Shown here: piece by piece, positions 1-8,545 of the stretch
Numbering within the stretch: position 1 is the stretch's first letter
How the letters are laid out: every line of letters begins with the position of its first letter
NCBI GenBank assembly: GCA_028285265.1
Contig: JANQPX010000013.1
Location: forward strand, 221,617-285,616
Reading direction: 5' to 3'
Source of the DNA: Geminicoccaceae bacterium
Lineage (GTDB): Bacteria; Pseudomonadota; Alphaproteobacteria; Geminicoccales; Geminicoccaceae
DNA: 64,000 nucleotides
Position numbers and translations under genes: made by a program
The notes under the pieces: generated by a model
Seen by the model: only the letters and a program-made list of their open reading frames with translations
Told to the model about the DNA's origin: nothing
Databases searched by the model: none

Positions 1-34
1 TAATTGCCCCCCCGCAACCGAATGGAAACGACCC

Positions 35-877
35 ATGTCTGTGGCATCGAGGTGGTTGATTTGCCGATGGCAGATTGCTCTCTTGGCCCTTTGCATCTTG
101 GCTTTTGGTGCGGCTACGGATGCAAAGGCCGATCAAAATCAATCGATCAGGCTCCTCTCCGATGAGGCGGCGGACGCCTGCATCCAAGATGTCGCGTGCA
201 TGCGTGATCTCTTTGTTCAGGCGGCGTTTGGTGACAACCAAGAGGCCGACACAGAAGCGCTGCCCCTTTTCAAGTGGAACGGTCCCGTTCAGATCGGGAG
301 CTTTTTTGGCGAAGGCATCGACGACCCTGTGCAACAGGTCATCAGGCAGTCGCTTGCTCAAATGCATCTTCTCGGGAGGATTGCAGGAAGCGATCTCAGT
401 TTGGCCAAAGCCAACGGCAGCGATGTGATCAATTTTATCCTGCTGATCAGCGATGATTTCGCGACGGATCGTGATCGCGCGTTCTCGACACTTCTGTCCA
501 ATGTCTTCGGCGGTCATGTCGCTCTTTATGATGAGCTTTCCTCTGGTTCGTCGCCGGTTTGTAAGGGGCATCTTTTCGCCGAGACCAAAGCATCCGTCTC
601 CGGCGGGCTCGGGCTTGTCGACGCTGGCGTTGATGCCGCCGTCCTCGGCCGCTGCCTTCACCAGGCCGTTCTCAATGTGCTTGGTCTTCGGTATCAGCTG
701 CCGGAAACCGTCGACTCGGTTCTCAATCCGACCAGCCAACGCGACGCATGGACATCGGTTGATTTTCTCCTGCTGAAGATGCTGCATGATCCCGCCTTAC
801 GTCCGGGGATGACGCGTACTGAGGTCACGGCCATCTTTCCTAAGCTTCATCAGCGCGCGCTTAGCCCGTCCAGCTAA
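35..877 (+). CDS. Secreted DUF2927-like protein
   Basis: This 280-residue protein begins at an ATG. It has a Sec-type signal peptide: a basic start, a hydrophobic stretch over residues 14-30, and an Ala-rich cleavage region near residue 32. The rest resembles the DUF2927 family, whose members share a Cys-containing stretch before a conserved Gly-Leu and a C-terminal DPxLxPGM motif. Here these appear as GRCLHQAVLNVLGL and LLKMLHDPALRPGMT. The family's biochemical role is unknown; the domain lies outside the cytoplasmic membrane. The gene stands alone, with the convergent hipA ending about 155 bases downstream. Anything upstream is outside the window. The family assignment is moderately sure; no function can be stated. 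Confidence 0.8.
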   Translation: MSVASRWLICRWQIALLALCILAFGAATDAKADQNQSIRLLSDEAADACIQDVACMRDLFVQAAFGDNQEADTEALPLFKWNGPVQIGSFFGEGIDDPVQQVIRQSLAQMHLLGRIAGSDLSLAKANGSDVINFILLISDDFATDRDRAFSTLLSNVFGGHVALYDELSSGSSPVCKGHLFAETKASVSGGLGLVDAGVDAAVLGRCLHQAVLNVLGLRYQLPETVDSVLNPTSQRDAWTSVDFLLLKMLHDPALRPGMTRTEVTAIFPKLHQRALSPSS

Positions 878-1033
878 TCCAGACACGGTGACGATCAACG
901 GATCGATGGGTCCCCTGCCCGCCGCCGCTCTCGAGAGGGCGTCAGCATGGACGCGCCCGGACAAGGCATCATGGGGATAACCCACATCGCGGGCATCCGA
1001 CCTTAGGAGCGTCCGTACGACGACCGATCGAGA

Positions 1034-2287
1034 TCAGACCGTTTTCAAGAGTGCAGTTGCACGCGTGCGTACTCTGGTGACGGAGGCGGCAAGCGCCTGA
1101 TCTGATAGACCGTCATGGCCGAGTTCATCCGCCACCGCCTCGGCCGTCTCAGCCCCGAGGTCCGCGAGCTCTTTAACGCGACGACGGGTGAACGGTGCTG
1201 CAACGCCGACGTCGCGGGCAAAGGCGTCCCAGTCGCCTTTTTTGAACGCTTCGAGTGTACCGCGACTCGCAATCTTCATCGCGAAGGTCGGCGACAGATC
1301 GGGATAAGCAATCGTGCTCAGGAGGTCGTAGAGCGGTGCCAGGACGACGCCATCGTCATGATGGAGCAGGCTGTAGTTCTTGCCATGCGCGTCAGCGTTC
1401 CCAATCAGTGCCTGGAAGATTGCCGCATCGAGCAATTTGAGAACCTGGACTGCCGGTTGCGTGCAGGCCTGCCGAATGACGTCAAAACAGGCCTTGAACG
1501 TCGGCCCACCTTCGGCGGCGTATTTCCGTTCCGGAAACACCCCCAGCGCCTGACAGAAATCCTCCTGATGAAGCCGTTTGACCCGCCCGTCATCAAGACT
1601 CTTGCGGTCGTAGCGCTCGACCAGCAGGTAGGTGCAATCGGCGACGCGACGCGCCTCCACCGAGGCCACATCAAGGTTCATCCGGGCGGCCAGTCGCATG
1701 GCGAAGGCCTCATTTTCGGTCGTCGCCTCGAACCGTTCGATCGGTGGTTTCAGAATATGCGTCGTCGGCTGGCCAGGTGCGGGTAACGCCACCTTGTTCT
1801 CAACCAGGACAACCGGCAACTTCGATTGCGCGCCAGCGAGGGAAAGTCGCAGACCGGCTTCGCCGGCAAGCATCGGCCGGCGCGGCAGTCGATCGAGCAC
1901 ACCGATCAAGTCGTCGTCACTCAGCGGCGTCTTTACGGTTGCATCTCCTGGATCCGGCGGCGGCTCACCGCTCGGCCACAACACTAAAGCCCCGGCCACC
2001 TCACCGCCGAGTTTCTCCAAGAGTCGAAACTCGTTGCCTTCGGAGACACCGAGTGCCGCCGCGATCGCTTCGCGTTGTCCTTCTTCCGGCAACAATCCGT
2101 CGAAAAACGGCCGTGAACGCCGCCGGGAAAACGGCTCGGGGCGTTTCGGCAGCGATATCGATAAAGCGGGCGCTGTCGTGTCGGCCAGCCATGCTTCCGA
2201 GTAAGCGAAGTGCATTTCGCCACTTCGATTGATTGAGAGACGACCGACATCGCGATCATCCCACCATACGATGAGATCGTTGATCAC
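1034..2287 (-). CDS. hipA: HipA-family serine/threonine kinase toxin
   Basis: HipA kinases phosphorylate translation components (glutamyl-tRNA synthetase in E. coli), causing growth arrest and persistence. This 417-residue copy is full length. It has the HipA N-terminal subdomain (about residues 1-100), an AGAQSKLP nucleotide loop, a HILKP strand, the catalytic-loop signature N297-A-D299-A-H-G-K-N304, and the metal-binding YDLLS motif after it. All look intact, so an active kinase is likely. Its ATG overlaps the hipB stop by four bases (ATGA), so the pair is translationally coupled with the antitoxin first. The target is not visible from the sequence. Confidence 0.95.
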   Translation of the reverse strand: MINDLIVWWDDRDVGRLSINRSGEMHFAYSEAWLADTTAPALSISLPKRPEPFSRRRSRPFFDGLLPEEGQREAIAAALGVSEGNEFRLLEKLGGEVAGALVLWPSGEPPPDPGDATVKTPLSDDDLIGVLDRLPRRPMLAGEAGLRLSLAGAQSKLPVVLVENKVALPAPGQPTTHILKPPIERFEATTENEAFAMRLAARMNLDVASVEARRVADCTYLLVERYDRKSLDDGRVKRLHQEDFCQALGVFPERKYAAEGGPTFKACFDVIRQACTQPAVQVLKLLDAAIFQALIGNADAHGKNYSLLHHDDGVVLAPLYDLLSTIAYPDLSPTFAMKIASRGTLEAFKKGDWDAFARDVGVAAPFTRRRVKELADLGAETAEAVADELGHDGLSDQALAASVTRVRTRATALLKTV

Positions 2288-2508
2288 GACGTCGTCTCAT
2301 GGGCCACACGAGGCTGCTCGATCGTTAAACGACATCCTAGTGCCGCAAGAACGCTAAGCGTCTTGCCGATCTGGGCCGTTGGTTTGCCGGCCTCGAGTTC
2401 GACGAGAAAGCGCACGCCCACACCGGCGGCTGCGGCGAGCTGGTCCTGCCGCAACCCCTGGGCGCGTCGCGCGTCACGTATCGTCTTGCCTATCTCTTCT
2501 GGTGTCAT
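2284..2508 (-). CDS. hipB: HipB-like XRE-family antitoxin and repressor
   Basis: This is a 74-residue helix-turn-helix protein of the XRE/HipB type. The HTH spans about residues 6-60, with a recognition region around GLRQDQLAAAAGVGVRFLVELE. It should neutralise HipA and repress its own operon. I chose the ATG at 2508 rather than the in-frame TTG at 2556. The TTG coincides with a -35 element, and the matching -10 and expected transcript start lie downstream of it, so the longer form could not be translated from this promoter. A GGGA ribosome binding site sits about eight bases before the ATG, inside the first operator. The stop overlaps the hipA start. Confidence 0.92.
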   Translation of the reverse strand: MTPEEIGKTIRDARRAQGLRQDQLAAAAGVGVRFLVELEAGKPTAQIGKTLSVLAALGCRLTIEQPRVAHETTS

Positions 2509-2515
2509 GTCTAAT

Positions 2516-2529
2516 TTCCCGATCGGGAA
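2516..2529. promoter_or_regulatory. hipBA operator 1 (TTCCCGATCGGGAA)
   Basis: A perfect 14-base palindrome between the -10 box and the hipB start codon. It is identical to two further copies upstream. It overlaps the likely transcription start and the hipB ribosome binding site, the usual position for autorepression by a HipA-HipB complex. Confidence 0.8.
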
Positions 2530-2556
2530 TATAGTGGGTTCTGAACCCGTCCGCAA
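2528..2556 (-). promoter_or_regulatory. hipBA promoter (-35 TTGCGG, -10 TATATT)
   Basis: On the minus strand TTGCGG (2556-2551) and TATATT (2533-2528) are separated by exactly 17 bases, as in a sigma-70 promoter. The spacer contains a perfect GGGTTC-A-GAACCC dyad. The -10 box runs straight into the first TTCCCGATCGGGAA operator, so a repressor bound there would block RNA polymerase. Confidence 0.65.
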
Positions 2557-2564
2557 GTAAAATT

Positions 2565-2578
2565 TTCCCGATCGGGAA
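2565..2578. promoter_or_regulatory. hipBA operator 2 (TTCCCGATCGGGAA)
   Basis: Second exact copy of the palindrome. It begins 49 bases upstream of operator 1 and lies just upstream of the -35 element, embedded in A/T-rich flanks. Confidence 0.8.
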
Positions 2579-2614
2579 TATCAAACACGCTCGTCAACGA
2601 AATTCGACGTTTCA

Positions 2615-2628
2615 TTCCCGATCGGGAA
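2615..2628. promoter_or_regulatory. hipBA operator 3 (TTCCCGATCGGGAA)
   Basis: Third exact copy, 50 bases upstream of operator 2. The near-regular 49/50-base spacing suggests cooperative binding or looping by HipB dimers joined through HipA. No further copy was noticed before the next gene. Confidence 0.8.
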
Positions 2629-2906
2629 ATTTCCTTTACCAACCAGCACGCCAAAACCACGCGCACTCGTGCATGGACCAGAAGATCTGGCCTTTTCGAC
2701 CCCGTTTGAGCGATCTCAACAAGCGCCGACATAAGTCCCCTCAGTCAGCGACCCGTCTCATCGGGCAATTTTAAGGAGAAACGCCTTGGAATGTTTCGCC
2801 TAAACCCCGTCTTGACCATGTGAAATCGGCTAATAGTCTCGACACGTGCTCTGGAGGGGGCACACGACATAGCGGACATCCTGCTTGATTGTTGGAGGGC
2901 ATAGAG

Positions 2907-4331
2907 ATGGGCAGTCCGAGCGGCAGCGCTGGAGGTGGAACATCCAGCGGCGGGACAAGTAGTGCCGGCAGCTCAAATGGCAGTGACTCGTCGAGCGGGT
3001 CATCTTCTGGCCGATCAGAGTCCTCAAGCGATTCTAGTTTCAGCGAAAGCGTCTCCTCGACTGATAGCAGCCGGGATACCGGCGGCCGCGGTTCGCATGA
3101 TCATGGTGACAACGACGACGACAATGACCGTGATCGATCATCGTCATCTTCAGGCCCCTCTGACGATCCCGGCTTAACGCCGTCTCAAAGCGAAGCGCTC
3201 GCCGAAAGCGCAGCCGTGATGGATGGCTTCGCGCTCTCATCCGCCAGCGCCGCAACGCCGGATCTGGCCGAGCCGGAAGACGAAGAGAGTTTCGTTGAAC
3301 GCGCTGGCGACGCCCTCGTCGGCACAGCCCAGCTGGCTGGCGGCGTTGCCGTCGGTGCCGCAGAAACCGCTTGGGACGGTGTTGTCGGCGCTGCCGGTCT
3401 TGCCTGGGAAGGCGTCGAGATGGTCAATGACGCCGCCGGCACGGTGTTAGACACTGCCGTTGGCTGGACCGGTATCGATACCTTCGAGGGACATGCGCAG
3501 CGTAATCAAGAGCGCGGGCAAGCGATCGTCGACGGTGTCATGTCCGTGCCCGAACTACCCGGTAAGATTGCCGATGCCGCTGTCGAAGGCTGGGAGACCT
3601 TTGAAGACAATTGGGAGGCCGGCAATTATTACGCGGCCGGCAAGCAGATCGGTGGTGCCGGGCTCGAAGTCGCGACGGTGGCTGTGCCGGTGGCCAAAGC
3701 CGGATCACTCAGCAAGATCAGCAAGTTGGACGATGTGGCTGACGTAACGACGACGGTCAATCGCCAGCTGGATGACCTGTACAGCGCGGCCCCTGCCGCC
3801 AAAATAGAAATTGATAACCTCGCCCATGAGATCGCCACGGACTACGACGCGCGTGTCGCCGAGGCTCCCCTAAAATCGAGAGAGCGTGCGGTCGAGAAGA
3901 CCACGATCGAGTATGGTGGCGACGCATCTAGACTCAATGATATCGCCCGAAACACCATCGTTGCTTCGCAGGACGACATCGCGTCCATCACGGCCGAATT
4001 GGAGAGCCGTGGTGCGAAGGTCAAAACCATTACGCCGGAGTCGAACCCCCTCGGCTACAGCGGCGTTAACACGGTGATTGACACCGATGCCGGGATTAGA
4101 GCAGAGATCCAGGTCAACACGCCCGATATGGTTTATGCGAAGGAGCCGGAATCAGTTGCACGCAGCATTCTTGGCGACGATGTCTATGACGAGATCGCCG
4201 AAAGGACGGGGATTGAAGGTGGGCGCGGCCATGCTCTTTATGAAGAGCGACGCAGCCTCGATGAAAGTGATATCGAACGGGCACTTGAGATTGAACAAGA
4301 GAGTCGCGACTACTACAGGAACTTCCAGTAG
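2907..4331 (+). CDS. Candidate polymorphic toxin with C-terminal RelA/SpoT-like domain
   Basis: This is a 474-residue protein from the ATG at 2907, which has GGAGGG eight bases upstream; an in-frame TTG at 2889 lacks one. Residues 1-75 are almost pure Ser/Gly with Asp/Glu, followed by a short His/Asp-rich patch. An Ala/Gly-rich stretch (about 100-285) resembles pre-toxin regions of polymorphic toxins. The C-terminal third resembles the RelA/SpoT synthetase fold. D345-I-A-R348-N-T matches the Mg-binding Asp/Arg strand. G383-Y384-S-G-V-N-T matches the GYxSLHT-type loop. E400-I-Q-V-N-T matches the catalytic ExQIRT strand. GHALYEERR closes the domain. Related domains make alarmone-type nucleotides or pyrophosphorylate other acceptors; which applies here is unknown. 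No signal peptide is visible. Confidence 0.7.
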   Translation: MGSPSGSAGGGTSSGGTSSAGSSNGSDSSSGSSSGRSESSSDSSFSESVSSTDSSRDTGGRGSHDHGDNDDDNDRDRSSSSSGPSDDPGLTPSQSEALAESAAVMDGFALSSASAATPDLAEPEDEESFVERAGDALVGTAQLAGGVAVGAAETAWDGVVGAAGLAWEGVEMVNDAAGTVLDTAVGWTGIDTFEGHAQRNQERGQAIVDGVMSVPELPGKIADAAVEGWETFEDNWEAGNYYAAGKQIGGAGLEVATVAVPVAKAGSLSKISKLDDVADVTTTVNRQLDDLYSAAPAAKIEIDNLAHEIATDYDARVAEAPLKSRERAVEKTTIEYGGDASRLNDIARNTIVASQDDIASITAELESRGAKVKTITPESNPLGYSGVNTVIDTDAGIRAEIQVNTPDMVYAKEPESVARSILGDDVYDEIAERTGIEGGRGHALYEERRSLDESDIERALEIEQESRDYYRNFQ

Positions 4332-4352
4332 CGTCGAGACGGGAGCCTGATC

Positions 4353-4580
4353 ATGGGCATGAGCAAAGCGGACTTTTTTGCGGACCATGACGTCTTCATT
4401 CTGTACGACTTCGAAGACGTCATGTTTCGGTGGGATGCTGAAGAAAGAAAAATTTTCCGACGGTTCAGAAATGACGACGTGGAGCAAGAGGTATCCCACG
4501 ACAATAAGCTCTTCAACGATGCCACCCTTTATGGCGACGTCATTACCAAGGAGCAGTACTTCTCAAGCCCAAAGACGTAA
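4353..4580 (+). CDS. Small acidic protein, possible immunity or antitoxin partner
   Basis: This 75-residue protein starts 21 bases after the toxin stop, at an ATG with GGGAG seven bases upstream. It is strongly acidic and aromatic-rich (for example FILYDFEDVMFRWD) and has no signal or membrane segment. I recognise no family. Its position right behind a candidate toxin, same strand, small size and acidity are what an immunity protein would show, but that role is inferred from context only. A second in-frame ATG six bases later could also be used. Confidence 0.55.
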   Translation: MGMSKADFFADHDVFILYDFEDVMFRWDAEERKIFRRFRNDDVEQEVSHDNKLFNDATLYGDVITKEQYFSSPKT

Positions 4581-4701
4581 CCTCGTTTCCTCGTAAGCAG
4601 TGCCGCCTTCTAGGATCGCAGCGCGCTTTTTGGCAACGGCACGGTTCAATTCGAGTCGAGGCGCCCTCTATCGTCTGCGCTCTTCGAATCGCCCTCGCCC
4701 T

Positions 4702-5433
4702 TCAATGCGTCAATCTCAAAAAGCTCCGGGTCCGGTCGAGACGTGGCGCGTTCAGGATCTCATCCGGTCGACCGGATTCAATGATGTTGCCTTGATCCAT
4801 CACGCAGATGCGATCCGCCGCTTCGCGTGCAAAGTTCATTTCATGCGTAGCCAGGATCATCGTCATGTGCTGCGCTCTTAGCTGGCGAAGGACGTCCAGC
4901 ACCTCACCGACAAGTTCAGGATCCAACGCCGAGGTGACTTCGTCGAACAGCATGATCTCCGGCTTCATCGCCAAGGCGCGAATAATCGCCACCCGCTGCT
5001 GCTGGCCACCGGAGAGTTGGTCCGGATAGTGCTTCATACGGTCGACGAGACCAAATCGCTCAAAGAGGGATGTGATCTCGCCTTTGAGGTCAGCACGCGC
5101 ACGACCGCTGACGCGCCAAGGCGCAAGCATGACATTCTCTTCAGCGGTCATATGCGGAAAGAGATTGAAGCTCTGAAACACGAGGCCGATGCGCTTGTGG
5201 ATCGGTCGAGGATCGAGGCCTGGTCTTGAAATGTCCTCGCCATCCAGGACAATCATACCGTCATCAATCGGTTCGAGCAGATTGATACAGCGAAGCAGCG
5301 TCGACTTCCCCGAACCGGACGGCCCGATCAAACAGATCATCTCCCCTGCGGCGACATCGAGAGAAAGGCCGTCAAGCACGCGGTTCGCGGCATAGCTCTT
5401 CACAAGGTCAACCAGGCGTAGTTTGGCGGTCAT
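4702..5433 (-). CDS. Polar amino-acid ABC transporter ATP-binding protein
   Basis: This 243-residue cytoplasmic ATPase of the GlnQ/HisP type powers an amino-acid importer. It shows Walker [10 protein letters not shown] (about residues 35-43), the Q-loop at [11 protein letters not shown], the LSGGQQQRV signature, Walker [14 protein letters not shown] and the switch His in ATHEMNFA. The phrase [13 protein letters not shown] is typical of polar amino-acid ATPases. Its ATG overlaps the upstream permease stop by four bases, and it is the last gene of a binding protein-permease-ATPase operon on this strand. Confidence 0.95.
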   Translation of the reverse strand: MTAKLRLVDLVKSYAANRVLDGLSLDVAAGEMICLIGPSGSGKSTLLRCINLLEPIDDGMIVLDGEDISRPGLDPRPIHKRIGLVFQSFNLFPHMTAEENVMLAPWRVSGRARADLKGEITSLFERFGLVDRMKHYPDQLSGGQQQRVAIIRALAMKPEIMLFDEVTSALDPELVGEVLDVLRQLRAQHMTMILATHEMNFAREAADRICVMDQGNIIESGRPDEILNAPRLDRTRSFLRLTH

Positions 5434-6254
5434 GAACGCGCTCGGTTTTGCTTGGCGAGGAGATAATCGGCAAAGCGCGTTGCCGGGATGGTGATGATCA
5501 AGAAGATCACGGCCGCCCCCACATAGGGCGTGAAATTCGCCAACAATGACTTATAGACACCGGCTTGGCGAAGGATCTCGACGGGTCCGATAAACGACAA
5601 CAGCGCCACATCCTTTTGCAGCGCGATCAACATGTTCATGTTGGCCGGAACCACACGCCTGATCGCCTGTGGCAGAATGACAAAGCGCATCACGTCAGCA
5701 TGGGCCAGGCCAAGAGACCGGGCGGCAGCGCGCTGGCTTTCGTGAACGGACTCGATACCGGAACGGAAGATCTCGGCGACATAAGCGGAATAGGTCAAGA
5801 TCAGCGCCAGCGAGCCCCAGATGTAAGGGCTGTTCCACGGACGCGGCAGACCGAGACCAGGCACGCCAAATCCAATGAGATACACGATCAGAATGACGGG
5901 AACGCCCCGGAAGATATCGGTGTAGGCCATACCAAACAGCCGGAGCGGGAACAGCGCTGGTGAGCGCGCGTCCCGGCAAAGGGCAATCACCAGGCCAAGA
6001 ACCGCAATCGCTGGCGCACACCAAAGAAAGATCAGAATGTCCAGCATGAACGCTTGGAGCAGGCCGGGCAAGGTCTCGATGAAGATGGCGCCGTTGAAGA
6101 AGCTCTTTTTGACGGCGTCCCAGCCAGGCGCCATCGGCACCAGCAGCACCAAAGCCCCGACAACCAAGAGGGTGCTGCTAGTGGCAATCACGAGGCTTCG
6201 GCGACGGGTCCGTCGTTCAAAGGCCTGACGTGCGGTCAACCGTTTCGCTGTCAT
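5430..6254 (-). CDS. Polar amino-acid ABC transporter permease
   Basis: This 274-residue inner-membrane permease of the HisM/GlnP family has one N-terminal membrane helix (about 19-45) followed by the usual bundle. The EAA-type cytoplasmic loop reads SQRAAARSLGLAHADVMRFVILPQA (broken here by normal variation). FRGVPVILIVYLIGFGVPGLGL is the typical first-helix region. It pairs with the ATPase immediately downstream (four-base overlap) and the binding protein 28 bases upstream. As a single permease gene it probably forms a homodimer. Confidence 0.93.
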   Translation of the reverse strand: MTAKRLTARQAFERRTRRRSLVIATSSTLLVVGALVLLVPMAPGWDAVKKSFFNGAIFIETLPGLLQAFMLDILIFLWCAPAIAVLGLVIALCRDARSPALFPLRLFGMAYTDIFRGVPVILIVYLIGFGVPGLGLPRPWNSPYIWGSLALILTYSAYVAEIFRSGIESVHESQRAAARSLGLAHADVMRFVILPQAIRRVVPANMNMLIALQKDVALLSFIGPVEILRQAGVYKSLLANFTPYVGAAVIFLIITIPATRFADYLLAKQNRARS

Positions 6255-6282
6255 GGAGACGGTCGCGAAACCGATGGCTGCT

Positions 6283-7113
6283 TTAGTCGATCACCGGGAC
6301 GCCGGTCGTCTCTGCCAACCACTCAGCCTCGATCGCGGCGAGCGTCCCGTCGGCCGTCATGCTGCTAACGGCGTCATCAACGCAGGCCTTCAAGGGATTG
6401 CCCTCTTCCATCAGCAAACCGAATTGGTCTGGATTCTCGCTTCGATCAGCCGGGAATTGACCAAGGACGACACCGTCATCGAGCACGACCGCGCTCAGAT
6501 AGAGTGCTGTCGGCAAATCGAATAAGGCGGCATCGATTTGGTTGGCTTTCATCGCTTCAACGACATTGGTGCCATCGTCATAGAGCAAAGGCTCGGCATC
6601 AGGCGCGATGATCTCCTGAAGCATCGGGAGAGCCGTGGTATTGGCATCGACACCCCAGATCAAGGTCTTCAGTGACTCGAGCGTTGCGCTCGCTTGGTCC
6701 GCCGTTGGCTGACGCACGAGGACAGCCATTGCCGCGGCATAATAGGGTGCCGAGAAGTCGACGACCTCATCGCGCTCCGCCGTAATCGAGAATTGCTGAA
6801 GGTTGAAATCGAAATCCTTCGGGCCGGGCTGGATCGACTGATCGAAGGAAGCTGATGTCCAGGTGACGGCATCGGCGGCAAAGCCCATCCGCTTGGCGAC
6901 CTCATAGGCCACCGCACCTTCGAACCCCTTCCCCGATGACGGATCATTGTCAATGACCCAAGGGAAGTAAGCGGGGTTGCCCGTCGCAATCGTCAGTGTC
7001 CCATCCACCAATGTCTTTCCATCCGAGCAGTCGGAAGCGGCGTTGGACGGATCGGCGAACAAAACGACGGCGAGTCCGGCGATCAAGGCTGACGGCACAG
7101 TGTTCGGCTTCAT
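6283..7113 (-). CDS. Polar amino-acid ABC transporter substrate-binding protein
   Basis: This 276-residue periplasmic binding protein belongs to the SBP_bac_3 family. The signal peptide covers about residues 1-25 with cleavage after SNA. LTIATGNPAYFPWVIDN opens the first lobe, and AVAYEVAKRMGF and VDFSAPYYAAAMAVLVR are family-typical strands. The ligand cannot be named from the sequence, but the family binds polar or basic amino acids and related compounds. It is the first gene of the three-gene operon. The end of the TRAP permease gene lies 106 bases upstream on the same strand. Confidence 0.92.
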   Translation of the reverse strand: MKPNTVPSALIAGLAVVLFADPSNAASDCSDGKTLVDGTLTIATGNPAYFPWVIDNDPSSGKGFEGAVAYEVAKRMGFAADAVTWTSASFDQSIQPGPKDFDFNLQQFSITAERDEVVDFSAPYYAAAMAVLVRQPTADQASATLESLKTLIWGVDANTTALPMLQEIIAPDAEPLLYDDGTNVVEAMKANQIDAALFDLPTALYLSAVVLDDGVVLGQFPADRSENPDQFGLLMEEGNPLKACVDDAVSSMTADGTLAAIEAEWLAETTGVPVID

Positions 7114-7219
7114 AGTGGCCTCTTGCGAATGAAGGGTTTCCGTTCACTCAAGGCTACCAACAATGCTGTCGCTGTCCAGTGACCCCACGCTTTGACCTCA
7201 GGTTCGGTCATGGCGGCAC

Positions 7220-8545
7220 TCACCAACCGATCGCCGCCGGCAACCAAAGTGCCAAGCCCGGAACATTGAACAGGATGGCCAACGCGACCAGCTGGATCGC
7301 AATGAAGGGCAGCACGCCGAGATAGATCGCCTTTGTCGTCACTTCAGGAGGGGCGACACCCTTTAAAAAGAACAAAGCCCAACCGAAGGGAGGCGTCAGA
7401 AACGACGTTTGCAAGTTGAGCGCGACCAACGCGGCTAGCCAGACCATGTCGACGCCTGCTTCCTTAAAAAACGGCAGCAAAAGAGGCAGCGCGATATAGC
7501 TGATCTCAATCCATTCCAGGAAGAAACCGAGCACGAATAAGAGCACCATCAAAAAGATCAAGGCACCGGTCTCGCCGCCCGGCGTGAGCGCCAACATGTC
7601 CTTCACCAACGCTTCACCATCAAGCCCTCGAAAGGCGATGGAAAAGACCTGAGCAGCGATCAAGATGAAGAAGATCATGGACGAGATCCGAAGCGTGCCC
7701 TCGCCTGCTTCCCAGATCATTCTTAGGGTCAAGCGTCCATAAATCGCTGCAACAACGATCGCGAGAACCGCGCCGACACCGGCGGCTTCTGTCGGTGCAG
7801 CCAGCCCGCCAATAATCGATCCGAGGACACCACCAATCAGCAGGAGTGGCGGTGCCAGGGCTTTGATCGCCGCAGCCAACAGGGCGACGCCACGCACGTC
7901 CTGCCGCTCTTCCTTAGGGATGGGCGGCAGCATCGCAGGGCGAAGAACCCCAAGGCCTAGGATGTAAGCGCTGTAAAGCAGGGCAAGCATCAGGCCCGGA
8001 AGGAGGGACGCTGCGAAGAGCGTGCCAACACTTTCCGCCATGATGTCGGCGAGCAGGATCAGGACCAGGGACGGCGGGATGATTTGGCCAAGTGTTCCCG
8101 AGGCGCAAATGGCGCCGGCGGACACACCGGGATCATAGCCGCGCTTTAACAGGATCGGCATGGTCAGAAGAGTCAATGTCACGACGGTGGCACCGACGAT
8201 TCCGGTCGATGCCCCCATCAGCACGCCGACCACAATCAGCGCCAATGCCATGCCGCCATGCAAACTGCCGGATAGTCGGCCGACCACGTCGAGCATGTCT
8301 TCGGCGACCCGCGACTTCTCGAGCATGACGCCCATATACACAAACAGCGGAATCGCCAAGAACTCATACTTGGTGACGACGCCATAGATCCGTGCCGGGC
8401 TAAGATTGAACAGAAAGTCGCCAAAGCCCATCCAGCCAAAGACAAAACCGGCCGTCGCGATTCCGATGCCGACCGGAACGCCGCCGAGAAGCAACAGCAT
8501 GAAGGTCAAAATCATGCCAATCGCGAGCAGTTCATCCAGGCTCAT
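7220..8545 (-). CDS. TRAP transporter large permease (DctM family)
   Basis: This 441-residue, highly hydrophobic protein has about a dozen membrane helices and forms the ion-driven transport channel of a tripartite TRAP importer. Family marks include the N-terminal LLLGGVPVGIGIATAGF, the repeat GASTGIVGATVVTLTLLTMPILLKRGY and ASGTLGQIIPPSLVLILLA, plus LTPPFGWALFFLKGV near the end. I chose the ATG at 8545 because it overlaps the dctQ stop (ATGA); a longer in-frame start at 8602 lies inside dctQ and lacks support. The last helix ends close to the C-terminus. Confidence 0.95.
   Translation of the reverse strand: MSLDELLAIGMILTFMLLLLGGVPVGIGIATAGFVFGWMGFGDFLFNLSPARIYGVVTKYEFLAIPLFVYMGVMLEKSRVAEDMLDVVGRLSGSLHGGMALALIVVGVLMGASTGIVGATVVTLTLLTMPILLKRGYDPGVSAGAICASGTLGQIIPPSLVLILLADIMAESVGTLFAASLLPGLMLALLYSAYILGLGVLRPAMLPPIPKEERQDVRGVALLAAAIKALAPPLLLIGGVLGSIIGGLAAPTEAAGVGAVLAIVVAAIYGRLTLRMIWEAGEGTLRISSMIFFILIAAQVFSIAFRGLDGEALVKDMLALTPGGETGALIFLMVLLFVLGFFLEWIEISYIALPLLLPFFKEAGVDMVWLAALVALNLQTSFLTPPFGWALFFLKGVAPPEVTTKAIYLGVLPFIAIQLVALAILFNVPGLALWLPAAIGW

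Larger units (their letters stand above)
2509..2906. other. Intergenic control region between hipB and the toxin gene
   Basis: About 400 bases without a gene. The left part holds the hipBA promoter and its three operators. The right part should contain the promoter of the divergent toxin gene, but no clear -35/-10 pair was found there. A strong GGAGGG ribosome binding site at 2894-2899 serves the toxin gene. Confidence 0.6.

Noticed and set aside
1115..1786. 223-codon open frame opposite hipA
   Set aside because: It lies wholly antisense to the catalytic part of hipA and shows no motif or ribosome binding site.
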